DNA of 64,000 bases. It comes from Variovorax sp. RA8 (lineage in GTDB: Bacteria; Pseudomonadota; Gammaproteobacteria; Burkholderiales; Burkholderiaceae_C). Where the stretch lies: positions 5,146,001 through 5,210,000 of the forward strand of contig NZ_LR594662.1 in the NCBI RefSeq assembly GCF_901827175.1, written 5' to 3'. Numbering within the stretch: the stretch's first letter is position 1; the number at the start of each line of letters is the position of its first letter. Positions 49,800 to 56,674 of this stretch are shown piece after piece. Both the position numbers and the translations under genes were made by a program. Under the pieces are notes generated by a model. The model was not told the origin of the DNA, searched no databases, and saw only the letters and a program-made list of their open reading frames with translations.

Positions 49800-50561
49800 A
49801 TGTTGCTCGACTTCATTCTCTCGTCGCGCCTGTTCAACTGGTTCTTCGGCACCATGCACGGCCGCGACGAGCGCATCGATGCGGCGGCCGCCCGCGGCGC
49901 CCTCTCCGCCTTCGCGTTCGCCGTCCTCGCCGGCTGCGGAGGCGGTGGCGGTGGAAGTGGCGGCGCCCCCATGGCGCTGCTGCCGGCCGCGCCCAAGGAG
50001 CAGCCCGCCGAGCAGCCGATCAAGCCCCCACCGATCTGTTCGGTGACCCTCTACGGGGACTCCATCCTGCACGGCGGCACCGTTGCCGGGCAGCTGCTCG
50101 AGACCCCGGCCGCAGCCATCCAGCGCATGCGCCCTATGTACCGGCTGGTCGATCGCTCGCGAAATGGTGACTCTGTGCTTCTTCGCTTGCCGAGCTTTCT
50201 TGCCGATCAGATAGACACCCGGTTCGTCGTGATCGAGCACGGCATGAACGACGCCGGCAACGGCTTCGACTACCGCGAGCCGCTGCGCTCCATGGTCCAG
50301 CGCGTGAAGGCCCTCAAGGCGACGCCCGTCGTCACTGGCCTATCGCATGTGCGCGGCGCGCCGGCTTGGCGCGATACCTACGACGCCCTGGCGCGTCAGG
50401 TGGCCACCGAAGAGGGCGCGATTTTCGCGGACTGGGGCGCCGCGCCGTACTCCGACGCCGACATGGCCGACGACGTGCATCCAGCCCAGGCATACAGCAC
50501 ACGCCTTGTCGATAAGCTTGTGCGCGCCCTGGACGCTGCAGCTCCGGAGTGCCAGTCTTGA
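49800..50561 (+). CDS. SGNH/GDSL hydrolase, probable lipoprotein
   Basis: 253 residues. GDSL blocks are present: block I VTLYGDSILHGG with the nucleophilic Ser, block III FVVIEHGMNDAGNGFDY, and block V DMADDVHPAQAYS with the catalytic Asp and His. Upstream is a hydrophobic stretch ending in a lipobox-like AFAVLAGCGGGGGGSGGAP, then a Pro-rich linker, suggesting an exported, lipid-anchored esterase. It lies next to the repressor, not with the virion genes, so it is probably expressed in the lysogen. A terminator follows 25 bp after the stop. Confidence 0.78.
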   Translation: MLLDFILSSRLFNWFFGTMHGRDERIDAAAARGALSAFAFAVLAGCGGGGGGSGGAPMALLPAAPKEQPAEQPIKPPPICSVTLYGDSILHGGTVAGQLLETPAAAIQRMRPMYRLVDRSRNGDSVLLRLPSFLADQIDTRFVVIEHGMNDAGNGFDYREPLRSMVQRVKALKATPVVTGLSHVRGAPAWRDTYDALARQVATEEGAIFADWGAAPYSDADMADDVHPAQAYSTRLVDKLVRALDAAAPECQS

Positions 50562-50586
50562 ACTGAGTTCCGGAGATCGCCCAACC

Positions 50587-50611
50587 AAGCCCGCCCTGAG
50601 CGGGCTTTTTT
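50587..50611 (+). terminator. Terminator after the GDSL gene
   Basis: Stem AAGCCCGC/GCGGGCTT with a 5-nt loop followed by a T run. It closes the plus-strand repressor-side transcript. Confidence 0.88.
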
Positions 50612-50647
50612 CATGCCTACCTGCGCCTTCACGAGTGGCCGCGGTGC

Positions 50648-50677
50648 TGATGGCACGTTGATGGCACGTTGATGGCA
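50648..50677 (+). repeat. Three 11-bp direct repeats (third partial)
   Basis: TGATGGCACGT occurs at 50648 and 50659, and TGATGGCA begins a third copy at 50670. The 11-bp period equals about one helical turn. It lies about 40 bp before the next gene and could bind a regulator. Confidence 0.6.
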
Positions 50678-50713
50678 ATATTGCGGGAGTGATCAACGCC
50701 GGTTCTATATCTG

Positions 50714-51490
50714 ATGCCGGAAACCTTTCCCGACGGGCGCATCTTGGACAAGATTGAAGACCACGACCATCAGAAGTTAGACGTGTGCATAGGCTGCCTG
50801 ATGGACGATCAAATCGAACTGTTCTGGCACAGTGCGGCACCGCTGGCCCAGGCCCTCCTCTTCTTGGAGAAGCAGGACCTGCATGCCCTGATTCAGACTT
50901 TGCCACTTGAACCGGATGAAGCCGAGGCACAGATCGATGCTCTTCAAGACATAGAGCATGCAGACGAGTTTCCAGACAGCAAACCTCAGGCGCTGGGCCA
51001 GCAACTATGGAATCTTGTAAGCAACGAGCACAGCCACTGCTATTCGCACTCTGAGAGACTCGGCCAAATCGAGATCCTCACTGCGATCCTATCTATGGAT
51101 CTTGCCGCACAGTACCTGCAGAGCGGCAACGTGCCGTCGTGTTTTGCATCGTGTAGCCGTGCGCACATGCATCTCGGCATGGCCTTCATACAAGCTGGTT
51201 CGTCCTACGCCAAGGACTCTCTGCGGGCCATCGCGAAACGCGGTGGCGACGCGAAGGTCAAACAAGACCCTAAGCAGCGGACCAAGGACCAGGCAAAGGA
51301 ATACTGGATGCGCTGGCAAGAGAACCCATCGCTTTACTCAGGGCCGGAAGCCTACGCAAAAGACATGATGAACAAGTTCGGGCCCGAAAGCGACTTGCCA
51401 CCAGAACAAGCTATCCAGAATATCGAAAGTCCCAGGCGATGGACTCGCCAGTGGAAGGCGCAGAGCAATACTACCGAGCCGGCTGGGTAG
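50714..51490 (+). CDS. Hypothetical protein (258 aa)
   Basis: A mostly helical acidic protein (DHDHQKLDVCIGCLMDDQIE, PLAQALLFLEKQDLHALIQT). A His/Ser-rich middle (SNEHSHCYSHSERLGQIEIL) and a charged C-terminal third (KQDPKQRTKDQAKEYWMRWQ) follow. Base composition is slightly more A+T-rich than the adjoining early genes. I recognise no domain. Standing alone between a terminator and the RHH regulators, it is likely a moron; a defence or exclusion role is possible but unsupported. Confidence 0.55.
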   Translation: MPETFPDGRILDKIEDHDHQKLDVCIGCLMDDQIELFWHSAAPLAQALLFLEKQDLHALIQTLPLEPDEAEAQIDALQDIEHADEFPDSKPQALGQQLWNLVSNEHSHCYSHSERLGQIEILTAILSMDLAAQYLQSGNVPSCFASCSRAHMHLGMAFIQAGSSYAKDSLRAIAKRGGDAKVKQDPKQRTKDQAKEYWMRWQENPSLYSGPEAYAKDMMNKFGPESDLPPEQAIQNIESPRRWTRQWKAQSNTTEPAG

Positions 51491-51682
51491 CTACTAAGCT
51501 AGCCGGGTACGCATTCACCCAGCACGCTGCTATAGATTTAATAGCGGTCGCCAGATCCAATCTCTACCATACCGCAGCACATCAGATGCATTGCGGGTTC
51601 GAATGGAGTGAGGATGGAAGCAACTGCAGCAGCCCGCTGGCCGGTCGATCTTTGTCGCTGTACTGGGGGTGCTGTCGCGATG

Positions 51683-52291
51683 TCAGGGATCTTGCCGCTC
51701 CCGGTCCGCACGCTCCGCAGCCCGTCTGGCTTCAATCTCCTCCATGCGCTTTTGGTGTCGAGCAATCGCTTGTTGATCCCCGTCAGCAAGCATGTAGGCC
51801 TCGACTGCGCCCCCCAGCCGCTCCAAGGCTCGTTCCATTTCCTTTTTCATCTGAGGCACGGAGAACGGCAGATCTCGCGACAAGGACGAGGCCATGGCCG
51901 AGAGCCGAATGTAAGCATCCTCTTGCGGTTCGTTAAGGATTTGCACTTCCGCCTCTCTGGCTCTGGATCGCGCGAACCGCAGCAATTCCAAGGCCGCAAG
52001 CAATGCAGCCTGGTATCTCTGCGTGACGAACTGCCTCTCGATGGCTTGCGCCTGGAGCTGGGCAACCGACAGTGCCAGAGCCGCCGACCCACCTTCGCCG
52101 AAAGAGTCTTCGAGGCGCTGCAGGATCTCGGCATTCATCGACCGGTTGTTGGCCTTTGCAGCCTCTGCGATCCGGTCGCGCATCCCCTCGGGAAAGCGAA
52201 CGATGTACTTGTCCCCAGCTTGAGCTGTGGTGCCCGGCATGGGTGCCGGCGGTGGTGGCGGCGGGGTAAGCAGCTTTCTACGTTCAACCAT
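51683..52291 (-). CDS. Arc/Mnt-type ribbon-helix-helix DNA-binding protein (202 aa)
   Basis: After a Pro run (PPPPPPAPMP), residues 27-65 form an Arc-type RHH: DKYIVRFPEGMRDRIAEAAK then ANNRSMNAEILQRLEDSF. The remaining 135 residues are a long helical region (ALALSVAQLQAQAIERQFVT) ending in an Arg/Glu-rich coil, much longer than P22 Arc or Mnt. It is divergent from a second RHH gene; the 96 bp between them hold repeated palindromes that are probably its operators. Confidence 0.82.
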   Translation of the reverse strand: MVERRKLLTPPPPPPAPMPGTTAQAGDKYIVRFPEGMRDRIAEAAKANNRSMNAEILQRLEDSFGEGGSAALALSVAQLQAQAIERQFVTQRYQAALLAALELLRFARSRAREAEVQILNEPQEDAYIRLSAMASSLSRDLPFSVPQMKKEMERALERLGGAVEAYMLADGDQQAIARHQKRMEEIEARRAAERADRERQDP

Positions 52292-52303
52292 GACAGTAGC
52301 TTA

Positions 52304-52392
52304 ATGGCTAAATGCCATACATCAAACGATGGCAAATAGCCATTATGTATTTGCATCCAGCTGGCGCTTAGCCATAATTTAGCCATCATGGC
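52304..52392. promoter_or_regulatory. Array of ATGGC/GCCAT palindromes between two RHH genes
   Basis: ATGGC-N5-GCCAT occurs perfectly at 52304-52318 and 52329-52343, centres 25 bp apart. Further half-sites follow: GCCAT at 52371 and the inverted pair GCCAT-C-ATGGC at 52382-52392. The last covers the ATG of the plus-strand RHH gene. The A+T-rich stretch also must hold two divergent promoters. It looks like an autoregulated RHH operator. Confidence 0.7.
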
Positions 52393-52585
52393 TCTTAGCC
52401 ACTATCTTATGTCTACGCCGCAGCCGATGCACCCCAAGCCCGTCCAAGTCCGTATGAAAGCGGAAACGCACAAGTGGATCCACGAGCAAGCCCACGCTCA
52501 GGAGCGCTCGGCGAACTGGATCATCAACCACATTCTCGAGCAGGCTCGCGCCTCGCAAAAGGAGGCGCCGATGAGCAGCGGATAG
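52388..52585 (+). CDS. Small ribbon-helix-helix protein (65 aa)
   Basis: An RHH domain spans most of the protein: PKPVQVRMKAETHKWIHEQA then QERSANWIINHILEQARA. The start is uncertain: the ATG at 52388 lies inside an operator half-site, and ATGs at 52409 or 52427 also fit; no clear ribosome site is seen. It is divergent from the longer Arc-like gene, recalling the Arc/Mnt immunity region of P22, although no antirepressor gene is nearby. Confidence 0.7.
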   Translation: MALSHYLMSTPQPMHPKPVQVRMKAETHKWIHEQAHAQERSANWIINHILEQARASQKEAPMSSG

Positions 52586-52606
52586 CGCGAAGGCCATCCA
52601 AAAGGC

Positions 52607-52643
52607 GAACCCCTGGGGCGGGTGAGAGCGCTTCCAGGGGTTC
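52607..52643 (+). other. Leader hairpin with alternative pairing
   Basis: A perfect 10-bp stem (52607-52616 with 52634-52643) has a 17-nt loop and no T run. A third segment a few bases downstream (GAGAACCC, 52651-52658) can also pair with the 3' arm. It sits about 35 bp before the start of the next gene. A control element in the mRNA leader is possible. Confidence 0.5.
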
Positions 52644-52676
52644 TAGATCCGAGAACCCTGACAAGGAACCCAAATC

Positions 52677-53228
52677 ATGATCAATGTTAAGGCACCGTCG
52701 CGTCGCACCGCAACAACCGTTGCCAAAGCCGCTACTGCTGTCACTCCCTCTAGAACCGTCACGGCCAAGCCGATCGAGAACGAGGCCGCCACTTGCAAGC
52801 CAACGAAGGTCGCCAGCGCAGTCAGCAACACCCTCGGGGTATCCCGCGCATGTTCGGCAAGGGCTTCGGAGTTCCTCCAACTGGCCTCCGAACTCGACGA
52901 ACCTGACGAAGACCTGCGGAGCGGCGATACCCTCCGCTTTACGCGCATGGCCTTGGGCCAGCTGGAGATGTTCAGCTACGACGACAGGTGGACTGACATC
53001 GAGATGGCCGGAACGCTGTTCGACAGCATCGCTCTGATTAATGCCGCGGCCTGGTCGCCGGGCGACAAGATCGGCAAAGCCCGCCGCATCCTGCTAGATC
53101 AGGCGCGCCAGTTGCTCGAGGCTGCTGCTACGACCGCACTCGACGGCGGCATTCTCGAGGCCTCGAAGGCAATGGCCGCGGTGCACCAGGTCTACAGCAA
53201 GGAACTGCCGCAAGGGGCGCTGCAATGA
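52677..53228 (+). CDS. Hypothetical early protein (183 aa)
   Basis: The first 55 residues are Thr/Ala/Val/Lys-rich and probably disordered (KAATAVTPSRTVTAKPIENE). The rest is helical (GDTLRFTRMALGQLEMFSYD, KARRILLDQARQLLEAAATT). It overlaps the next gene by 4 bp. The following gene has a similar layout, so the two may be distant paralogues. No family recognised. Confidence 0.6.
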   Translation: MINVKAPSRRTATTVAKAATAVTPSRTVTAKPIENEAATCKPTKVASAVSNTLGVSRACSARASEFLQLASELDEPDEDLRSGDTLRFTRMALGQLEMFSYDDRWTDIEMAGTLFDSIALINAAAWSPGDKIGKARRILLDQARQLLEAAATTALDGGILEASKAMAAVHQVYSKELPQGALQ

Positions 53229-53947
53229 CCGCCGCAACCCTCATCAAGCCTGCCAAAAGCCCGGCGAAGGCCGTCCGCAAGAGTGCCGTCTACGTGCCGT
53301 CAACCGACGGCAGCAACGTTGTGGCGCGCTTGGCAGCCCTGCAGGCAGCGATTCGCGAGGCAGACGAAAAGCTAGAGGCTGCCTACGACCGCGCGGAACG
53401 CGGCGAGCCATATGAAGTACTGCTTCACCATGTCGCACACGAGCTGCTGATCGGCGACGCGCTCGCAATGCTGGAAGACTCGCCGACGCAAGCTGATGCC
53501 GCCGCCAACTATGAGGCGCTCTTCAAGCCGCTGGCCGCGCTGCAGGGCGCGATCGGACTCGCTCAGGGCTCTGGCATTGAGGGAACGCTGAAAGAGGCAT
53601 TCGAACTGCTCGACTGGGCACAGAACGAACTCGACTGCTGCGCGGGTCTGCCGAAGCTGCTCCCCAAGGGCACGAGGGCCGAGGCCGCGCAGCGCGAAAC
53701 CCCTGCACCCACCCGAAAGCGCGTGGACTGGTTGGAGGTCGACATTGCAGACGGCGACCTCCGCTCGGCAGAGATCCTGATGGAGATGGCGCACATGGAG
53801 TGCCAGTGGCAGTACTCCGATGCTGAGGCATCCGAGCGCGCGCAAGAGCGGATCATTGTCATGCTCGACGCGATCGGGAACCAGGTCGCCGAAGCCCGCG
53901 AGCGTCTTCAAGCAGTGATCACTGAAGTGATCGGGGACAAGTCGTGA
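53225..53947 (+). CDS. Hypothetical early protein (240 aa)
   Basis: Basic Ala/Lys N-terminus (IKPAKSPAKAVRKSAVYVPS), then long helices (ALQAAIREADEKLEAAYDRA, ALAMLEDSPTQADAAANYEA) and a C-terminal helix with RIIVMLDAIGNQVAEARERL. ATGA overlap with the preceding gene and a GTGA overlap with the next show tight coupling. No family recognised. Confidence 0.6.
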   Translation: MTAATLIKPAKSPAKAVRKSAVYVPSTDGSNVVARLAALQAAIREADEKLEAAYDRAERGEPYEVLLHHVAHELLIGDALAMLEDSPTQADAAANYEALFKPLAALQGAIGLAQGSGIEGTLKEAFELLDWAQNELDCCAGLPKLLPKGTRAEAAQRETPAPTRKRVDWLEVDIADGDLRSAEILMEMAHMECQWQYSDAEASERAQERIIVMLDAIGNQVAEARERLQAVITEVIGDKS

Positions 53948-54621
53948 GCGCCGCCGCAACCATTTCACCCGGTGTCGAGTACGAGGCCGGCACCAGCGGC
54001 GACATCTACATAGGCCGCCCAGCAGCCCTGATTGCAGCCGGCTTGATCGAAGCCGCAAAGGTGCCAGGCGCCCCCGGCATGCCGCGGTCGTCCATTACGT
54101 TCGTGGACGGCGTACCGCAGCCCCGCGGCGCCAAGCCGGCGCACGACGAGCGCTGGATGCAGGCAACGATGTACGGTCGCCAACTCCGGCTTACGAAGGG
54201 GATCGACCCCGAGGAGCGAAGCCGCCGAGAGCAGAAGCGCGCCCGGGAACTGGAAGAACTGGCTCGCACCACGCCGAAGAAAGACATCGGCCGCGACGAA
54301 GCGATCAAGCAACTGCGCAGCGCCAGCGCGATCTTCCAGGTTGGCGATTCCGTGATTGTCAATGGCCACCAGGCCATGGTCTGCGAGGGCTACAAGGTGC
54401 ACACGGTCAGGGCCGAGGATGGCGAGTACATCGACCGTGATGGCGTTCGCGTCGAACACCGCTGGGGCTACACCTGCCGATACCGCAGCGGCGAAGAGTT
54501 CTTCTTCGCGGCGTACCAGGTCACCGCACCCAACGACACTGGTCGCCCAAGCCATTTGCGCTTGGTAGCAGGTGCCAAGCCGGCGCCCAGGCCCGTCCTG
54601 GCTCTCAGGAGCCACGCATGA
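53944..54621 (+). CDS. Hypothetical early protein (225 aa)
   Basis: GTG start in a GTGA overlap. The middle is charged and helical (RSRREQKRARELEELARTTP). The C-terminal part looks like a small beta domain (QVGDSVIVNGHQAMVCEGYK, RWGYTCRYRSGEEFFFAAYQ), possibly an SH3-like barrel. The stop overlaps the RNase HI start. Function unknown; association with nucleic-acid metabolism is suggested by its neighbour. Confidence 0.6.
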   Translation: MSAAATISPGVEYEAGTSGDIYIGRPAALIAAGLIEAAKVPGAPGMPRSSITFVDGVPQPRGAKPAHDERWMQATMYGRQLRLTKGIDPEERSRREQKRARELEELARTTPKKDIGRDEAIKQLRSASAIFQVGDSVIVNGHQAMVCEGYKVHTVRAEDGEYIDRDGVRVEHRWGYTCRYRSGEEFFFAAYQVTAPNDTGRPSHLRLVAGAKPAPRPVLALRSHA

Positions 54622-55061
54622 TCGAGATCTACACGGACGGAGCTTGCTGGCCCAACCCGAGCGCCAATGGCGGATGGGGTTTCGTGGCCTACACCAACGG
54701 CGCCGAAATACACACCGCCAAAGGTCCAGCCGAGGGCCTGACGACCAACAACCGCATGGAGATGACCGCCATGCTGCGCGCACTGATGTGGCTGGGCGAG
54801 CGGCCGGGCCGCATCCTCAGCGACAGTCAGTACGTTGTCAACGGCCTCAACTCCTGGTGCAACGGTTGGGAGCGCCGCGGGTGGATGCGCAAGGACAAGG
54901 GCTCGATGGTGCCCGTCCCGAACGCCGACCTGTGGCAGGTGATGGTGATCGCCCGCATGCCACAGCATCAGATTCAGTGGGTAAAGGGTCACGCCGGCAT
55001 CTTGGGCAATGAGCGGGCCGACCAGCTCGCCGAGACGGCCTGCAGAGGCATCGCCGCATGA
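54618..55061 (+). CDS. Ribonuclease HI
   Basis: 147 residues with the complete RNase H active site: the Asp of MIEIYTDGACWPNPS, the Glu of NNRMEMTAMLRAL, the Asp of ILSDSQYVVNGL and the Asp of GHAGILGNERADQLAE. WERRGWMRKDKG corresponds to the basic handle. The phage enzyme probably removes RNA primers or RNA-DNA hybrids during replication. It is coupled by ATGA overlaps to both neighbours. Confidence 0.93.
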   Translation: MIEIYTDGACWPNPSANGGWGFVAYTNGAEIHTAKGPAEGLTTNNRMEMTAMLRALMWLGERPGRILSDSQYVVNGLNSWCNGWERRGWMRKDKGSMVPVPNADLWQVMVIARMPQHQIQWVKGHAGILGNERADQLAETACRGIAA

Positions 55062-55498
55062 GCGGTCATCTCCTGCCCCGGGTGGTCCGTCACCGCGACG
55101 CCCCCGGCTACTGCGGCATGGACCGCAACCGCTTCGACGCCGAGGTGCGCCCTGCCATCACTGAAATCCCCATCGGTCATCGCGGGATCGCCTTCGACCG
55201 GCTTGAGCTCGATGCCTGGCTTGACGCGTATATTTCTGAGCGTGGACGCCCGAGTCGCTCAAGGAAAGGAGAAATCCAATGCGAACTCGGACAAAAGGGA
55301 TCCAGCTTCTCGGAAGCGAACGGGTCGTCAACAAGCAGTACCTCGGTGAGAGGATCTTCCAGCGTCTCGGCGCGGTCTCGCAAGACGATGCAGAAGCTTG
55401 GCTTCGGCGCCGTCAGCTCGAAATCGACGACGAGCGGGCAAAGCAACTTCGAGCAGGCGCTGATCGCTTGTGGGCAGATGGGGCGGCAAAGTACTTGA
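55058..55498 (+). CDS. Excisionase-like / AlpA-type protein
   Basis: The N-terminal 65 residues match short proteins encoded just before integrases in Burkholderiales prophages: LLPRVVRHRDAPGYCGMDRN, then IGHRGIAFDRLELDAWLDAY, a winged-helix-like excisionase/AlpA pattern. The C-terminal half is Ser/Thr-rich and overlaps the first 220 bp of the integrase gene in another frame, ending SNFEQALIACGQMG. Such proteins direct excision or bind next to attP; the precise role is inferred. Confidence 0.6.
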   Translation: MSGHLLPRVVRHRDAPGYCGMDRNRFDAEVRPAITEIPIGHRGIAFDRLELDAWLDAYISERGRPSRSRKGEIQCELGQKGSSFSEANGSSTSSTSVRGSSSVSARSRKTMQKLGFGAVSSKSTTSGQSNFEQALIACGQMGRQST

Positions 55499-56406
55499 TG
55501 GAATGCAGGCAGCGCGGAGTGCGCTCGCTGGAGACCATCGGCTACCACGTCAAGATCCTGCTGCCCTACATCGGCAAGCTGCCCATGGGCGAGGTCTGCA
55601 ACGACTCGCTGGAGACCTTCAAGTCGGAGCGGATCGACGAGGACGGAGCGAAGAACTCCACCGTCAATCGCAGCCTGGAGGTGGTGCGAACAGTGATGAA
55701 CCGTGCGGCGCGGGTCTGGCGGGACAACGGAAGGCCCTGGCTGCCCTCACCGCCGCTGATCGAGATGCTGGATGAGGATGCACAGCGGAGACCGCCGTAC
55801 CCGCTGTCATGGGCAGAGCAAGCGAAGCTGATTCCGGTGCTCGCGACCCACCTCCAGCGACCTGTGCTTTTCGCGCTCAACACCGGCGCCCGCGATGACA
55901 ACGTGTGCGGGCTTCGGTGGAGCTGGGAAGTGCCGGTGCCGGAGCTGGAGCGCAGCGTTTTCGTGATTCCTGCGGCGGAGTTCAAGGGCAAGCGCGACCA
56001 TGTGCTGGTTCTGAACGATGCTGCTTGGAAGATCGTGGAAGCCTGTAGGGGGAAGCACGAGGAATACGTGTTCACCTACCGACCGCCAGCGAAGAAGGAG
56101 CCAGGCGGGAGGCGGAAGGAGCTGCCGCGCCGGCGAATCGGTACGCTGAACAACACGGGTTGGCAGCGAGCTCGCGCGTCGATTGGGCTGGAGAAGGTGC
56201 GGGTGCACGACCTTCGCCACACATTCGGCCAGCGGCTCCGGGACGGGGGTGTTTCCGAAGAGGACCGCGCCCTGCTTCTGGGACATGCGATCGAGGGGAT
56301 GCCGCAGCACTATGCGACGGCGACAGTAGCTAGGCTTGTGGAGGCCGCGAACAAGGCGACCAACACCTTTGACCGCACGACGCTGCTGCGGGTAGTGAAC
56401 GGCTAG
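55279..56406 (+). CDS. int: Tyrosine integrase of the prophage
   Basis: 375 residues from an ATG with a strong AAAGGAG ribosome site. Catalytic residues are visible: Arg in FALNTGARDDNVCGLRWS, HxxR in VRVHDLRHTFGQRL, His in LLLGHAIEGM and Tyr in PQHYATATVARLVEA. The N-terminal SAM-like core-binding domain contains YHVKILLPYIGKLPMGEVCN. It ends 75 bp from attR, next to arm-type repeats, as expected for a phage that inserts into tRNA-Arg. Confidence 0.93.
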   Translation: MRTRTKGIQLLGSERVVNKQYLGERIFQRLGAVSQDDAEAWLRRRQLEIDDERAKQLRAGADRLWADGAAKYLMECRQRGVRSLETIGYHVKILLPYIGKLPMGEVCNDSLETFKSERIDEDGAKNSTVNRSLEVVRTVMNRAARVWRDNGRPWLPSPPLIEMLDEDAQRRPPYPLSWAEQAKLIPVLATHLQRPVLFALNTGARDDNVCGLRWSWEVPVPELERSVFVIPAAEFKGKRDHVLVLNDAAWKIVEACRGKHEEYVFTYRPPAKKEPGGRRKELPRRRIGTLNNTGWQRARASIGLEKVRVHDLRHTFGQRLRDGGVSEEDRALLLGHAIEGMPQHYATATVARLVEAANKATNTFDRTTLLRVVNG

Positions 56407-56418
56407 GCGTTAGAAGAA

Positions 56419-56439
56419 AGTCGCGCAAAAAGTCGCGCA
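56419..56439 (+). promoter_or_regulatory. Putative integrase arm-type sites, right end
   Basis: AGTCGCGCA at 56419 and 56431 (12 bp apart), matching the pair at 16545-16564. They lie between the integrase stop and attR. Confidence 0.65.
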
Positions 56440-56440
56440 A

Positions 56441-56480
56441 ATGAGAAGAGGGTTAGTCCGCGCTAACGGGCTAACCCTCT
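56441..56480 (-). terminator. Phage-supplied hairpin after tRNA-Arg
   Basis: A 10-bp perfect stem AGAGGGTTAG/CTAACCCTCT (56447-56456 with 56471-56480) ends 1 nt before the tRNA-derived repeat. On the minus strand it is followed by CTTCTCATTT, a weak T-rich tail. It probably replaces the native terminator that was separated from the tRNA by integration. Confidence 0.55.
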
Positions 56481-56481
56481 G

Positions 56482-56533
56482 AAAAGTGGTGCGGCTGGCA
56501 GGATTCGAACCCACGACCCCTTGGTTCGTAGCC
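56482..56533. repeat. attR within tRNA-Arg
   Basis: 52 bp identical to 16402-16453. The repeat covers the 3' half of the tRNA gene up to 4 nt beyond the anticodon, so the phage restores a complete tRNA on this side. Confidence 0.95.
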
Positions 56534-56563
56534 AAGTACTCTATCCAACTGAGCTACAGCCGC
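56487..56563 (-). tRNA. tRNA-Arg(ACG), reconstituted by the prophage
   Basis: 77 nt with encoded CCA. Acceptor GCGGCTG/CAGCCGC, D-arm AGCTCAGTTGGATAGAG, anticodon loop CTACGAA (ACG), T-arm GTTCGAAT. Its 3' half lies in the att repeat and therefore derives from the phage. Confidence 0.96.
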
Positions 56564-56674
56564 ACAGCTTGCGAGTATAGCATGCCCGCAGCGCTGTCCT
56601 GCGCGCGCAATGCGGTGCCGCGCCTCGCGGCCAGATGGACAGACGGCGCCGACGCCGCCCGTGCAACCCAAGGC

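Larger units (their letters stand above)
16402..56533. mobile_element. Podovirus-like prophage integrated in tRNA-Arg(ACG)
   Basis: The element of about 40.1 kb lies between two 52-bp tRNA-derived direct repeats and carries integrase, excisionase-like, immunity, replication, packaging, head, short-tail and lysis genes. It reads as a full genome with no obvious inactivating frameshift in recognised genes. The gene set (SU10-like capsid, P22 gp10-like hub, ejection proteins, T7-type holin, no sheath or tape measure) points to a short-tailed particle. Late genes run on the minus strand (42.5 to 22.1 kb). Replication genes also run on the minus strand from Cro, and the right arm runs on the plus strand towards the integrase. 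Confidence 0.95.

Noticed and set aside
51478..51505. Possible terminator after the 258-residue gene
   Set aside because: CCGGCT and AGCCGG can pair, but the stem spans the stop codon, is short and lacks a T run.
51439..51936. 165-codon plus-strand frame near the RHH genes
   Set aside because: Its second half is antisense to the Arc-like gene and its first part overlaps the end of the 258-residue gene; no ribosome site or domain.
16402..56533. Diversity-generating retroelement in a podovirus-like prophage
   Set aside because: I looked for a reverse transcriptase and template/variable repeats near the collar fibre, as in phage BPP-1, and found no RT gene or adenine-biased repeat pair.
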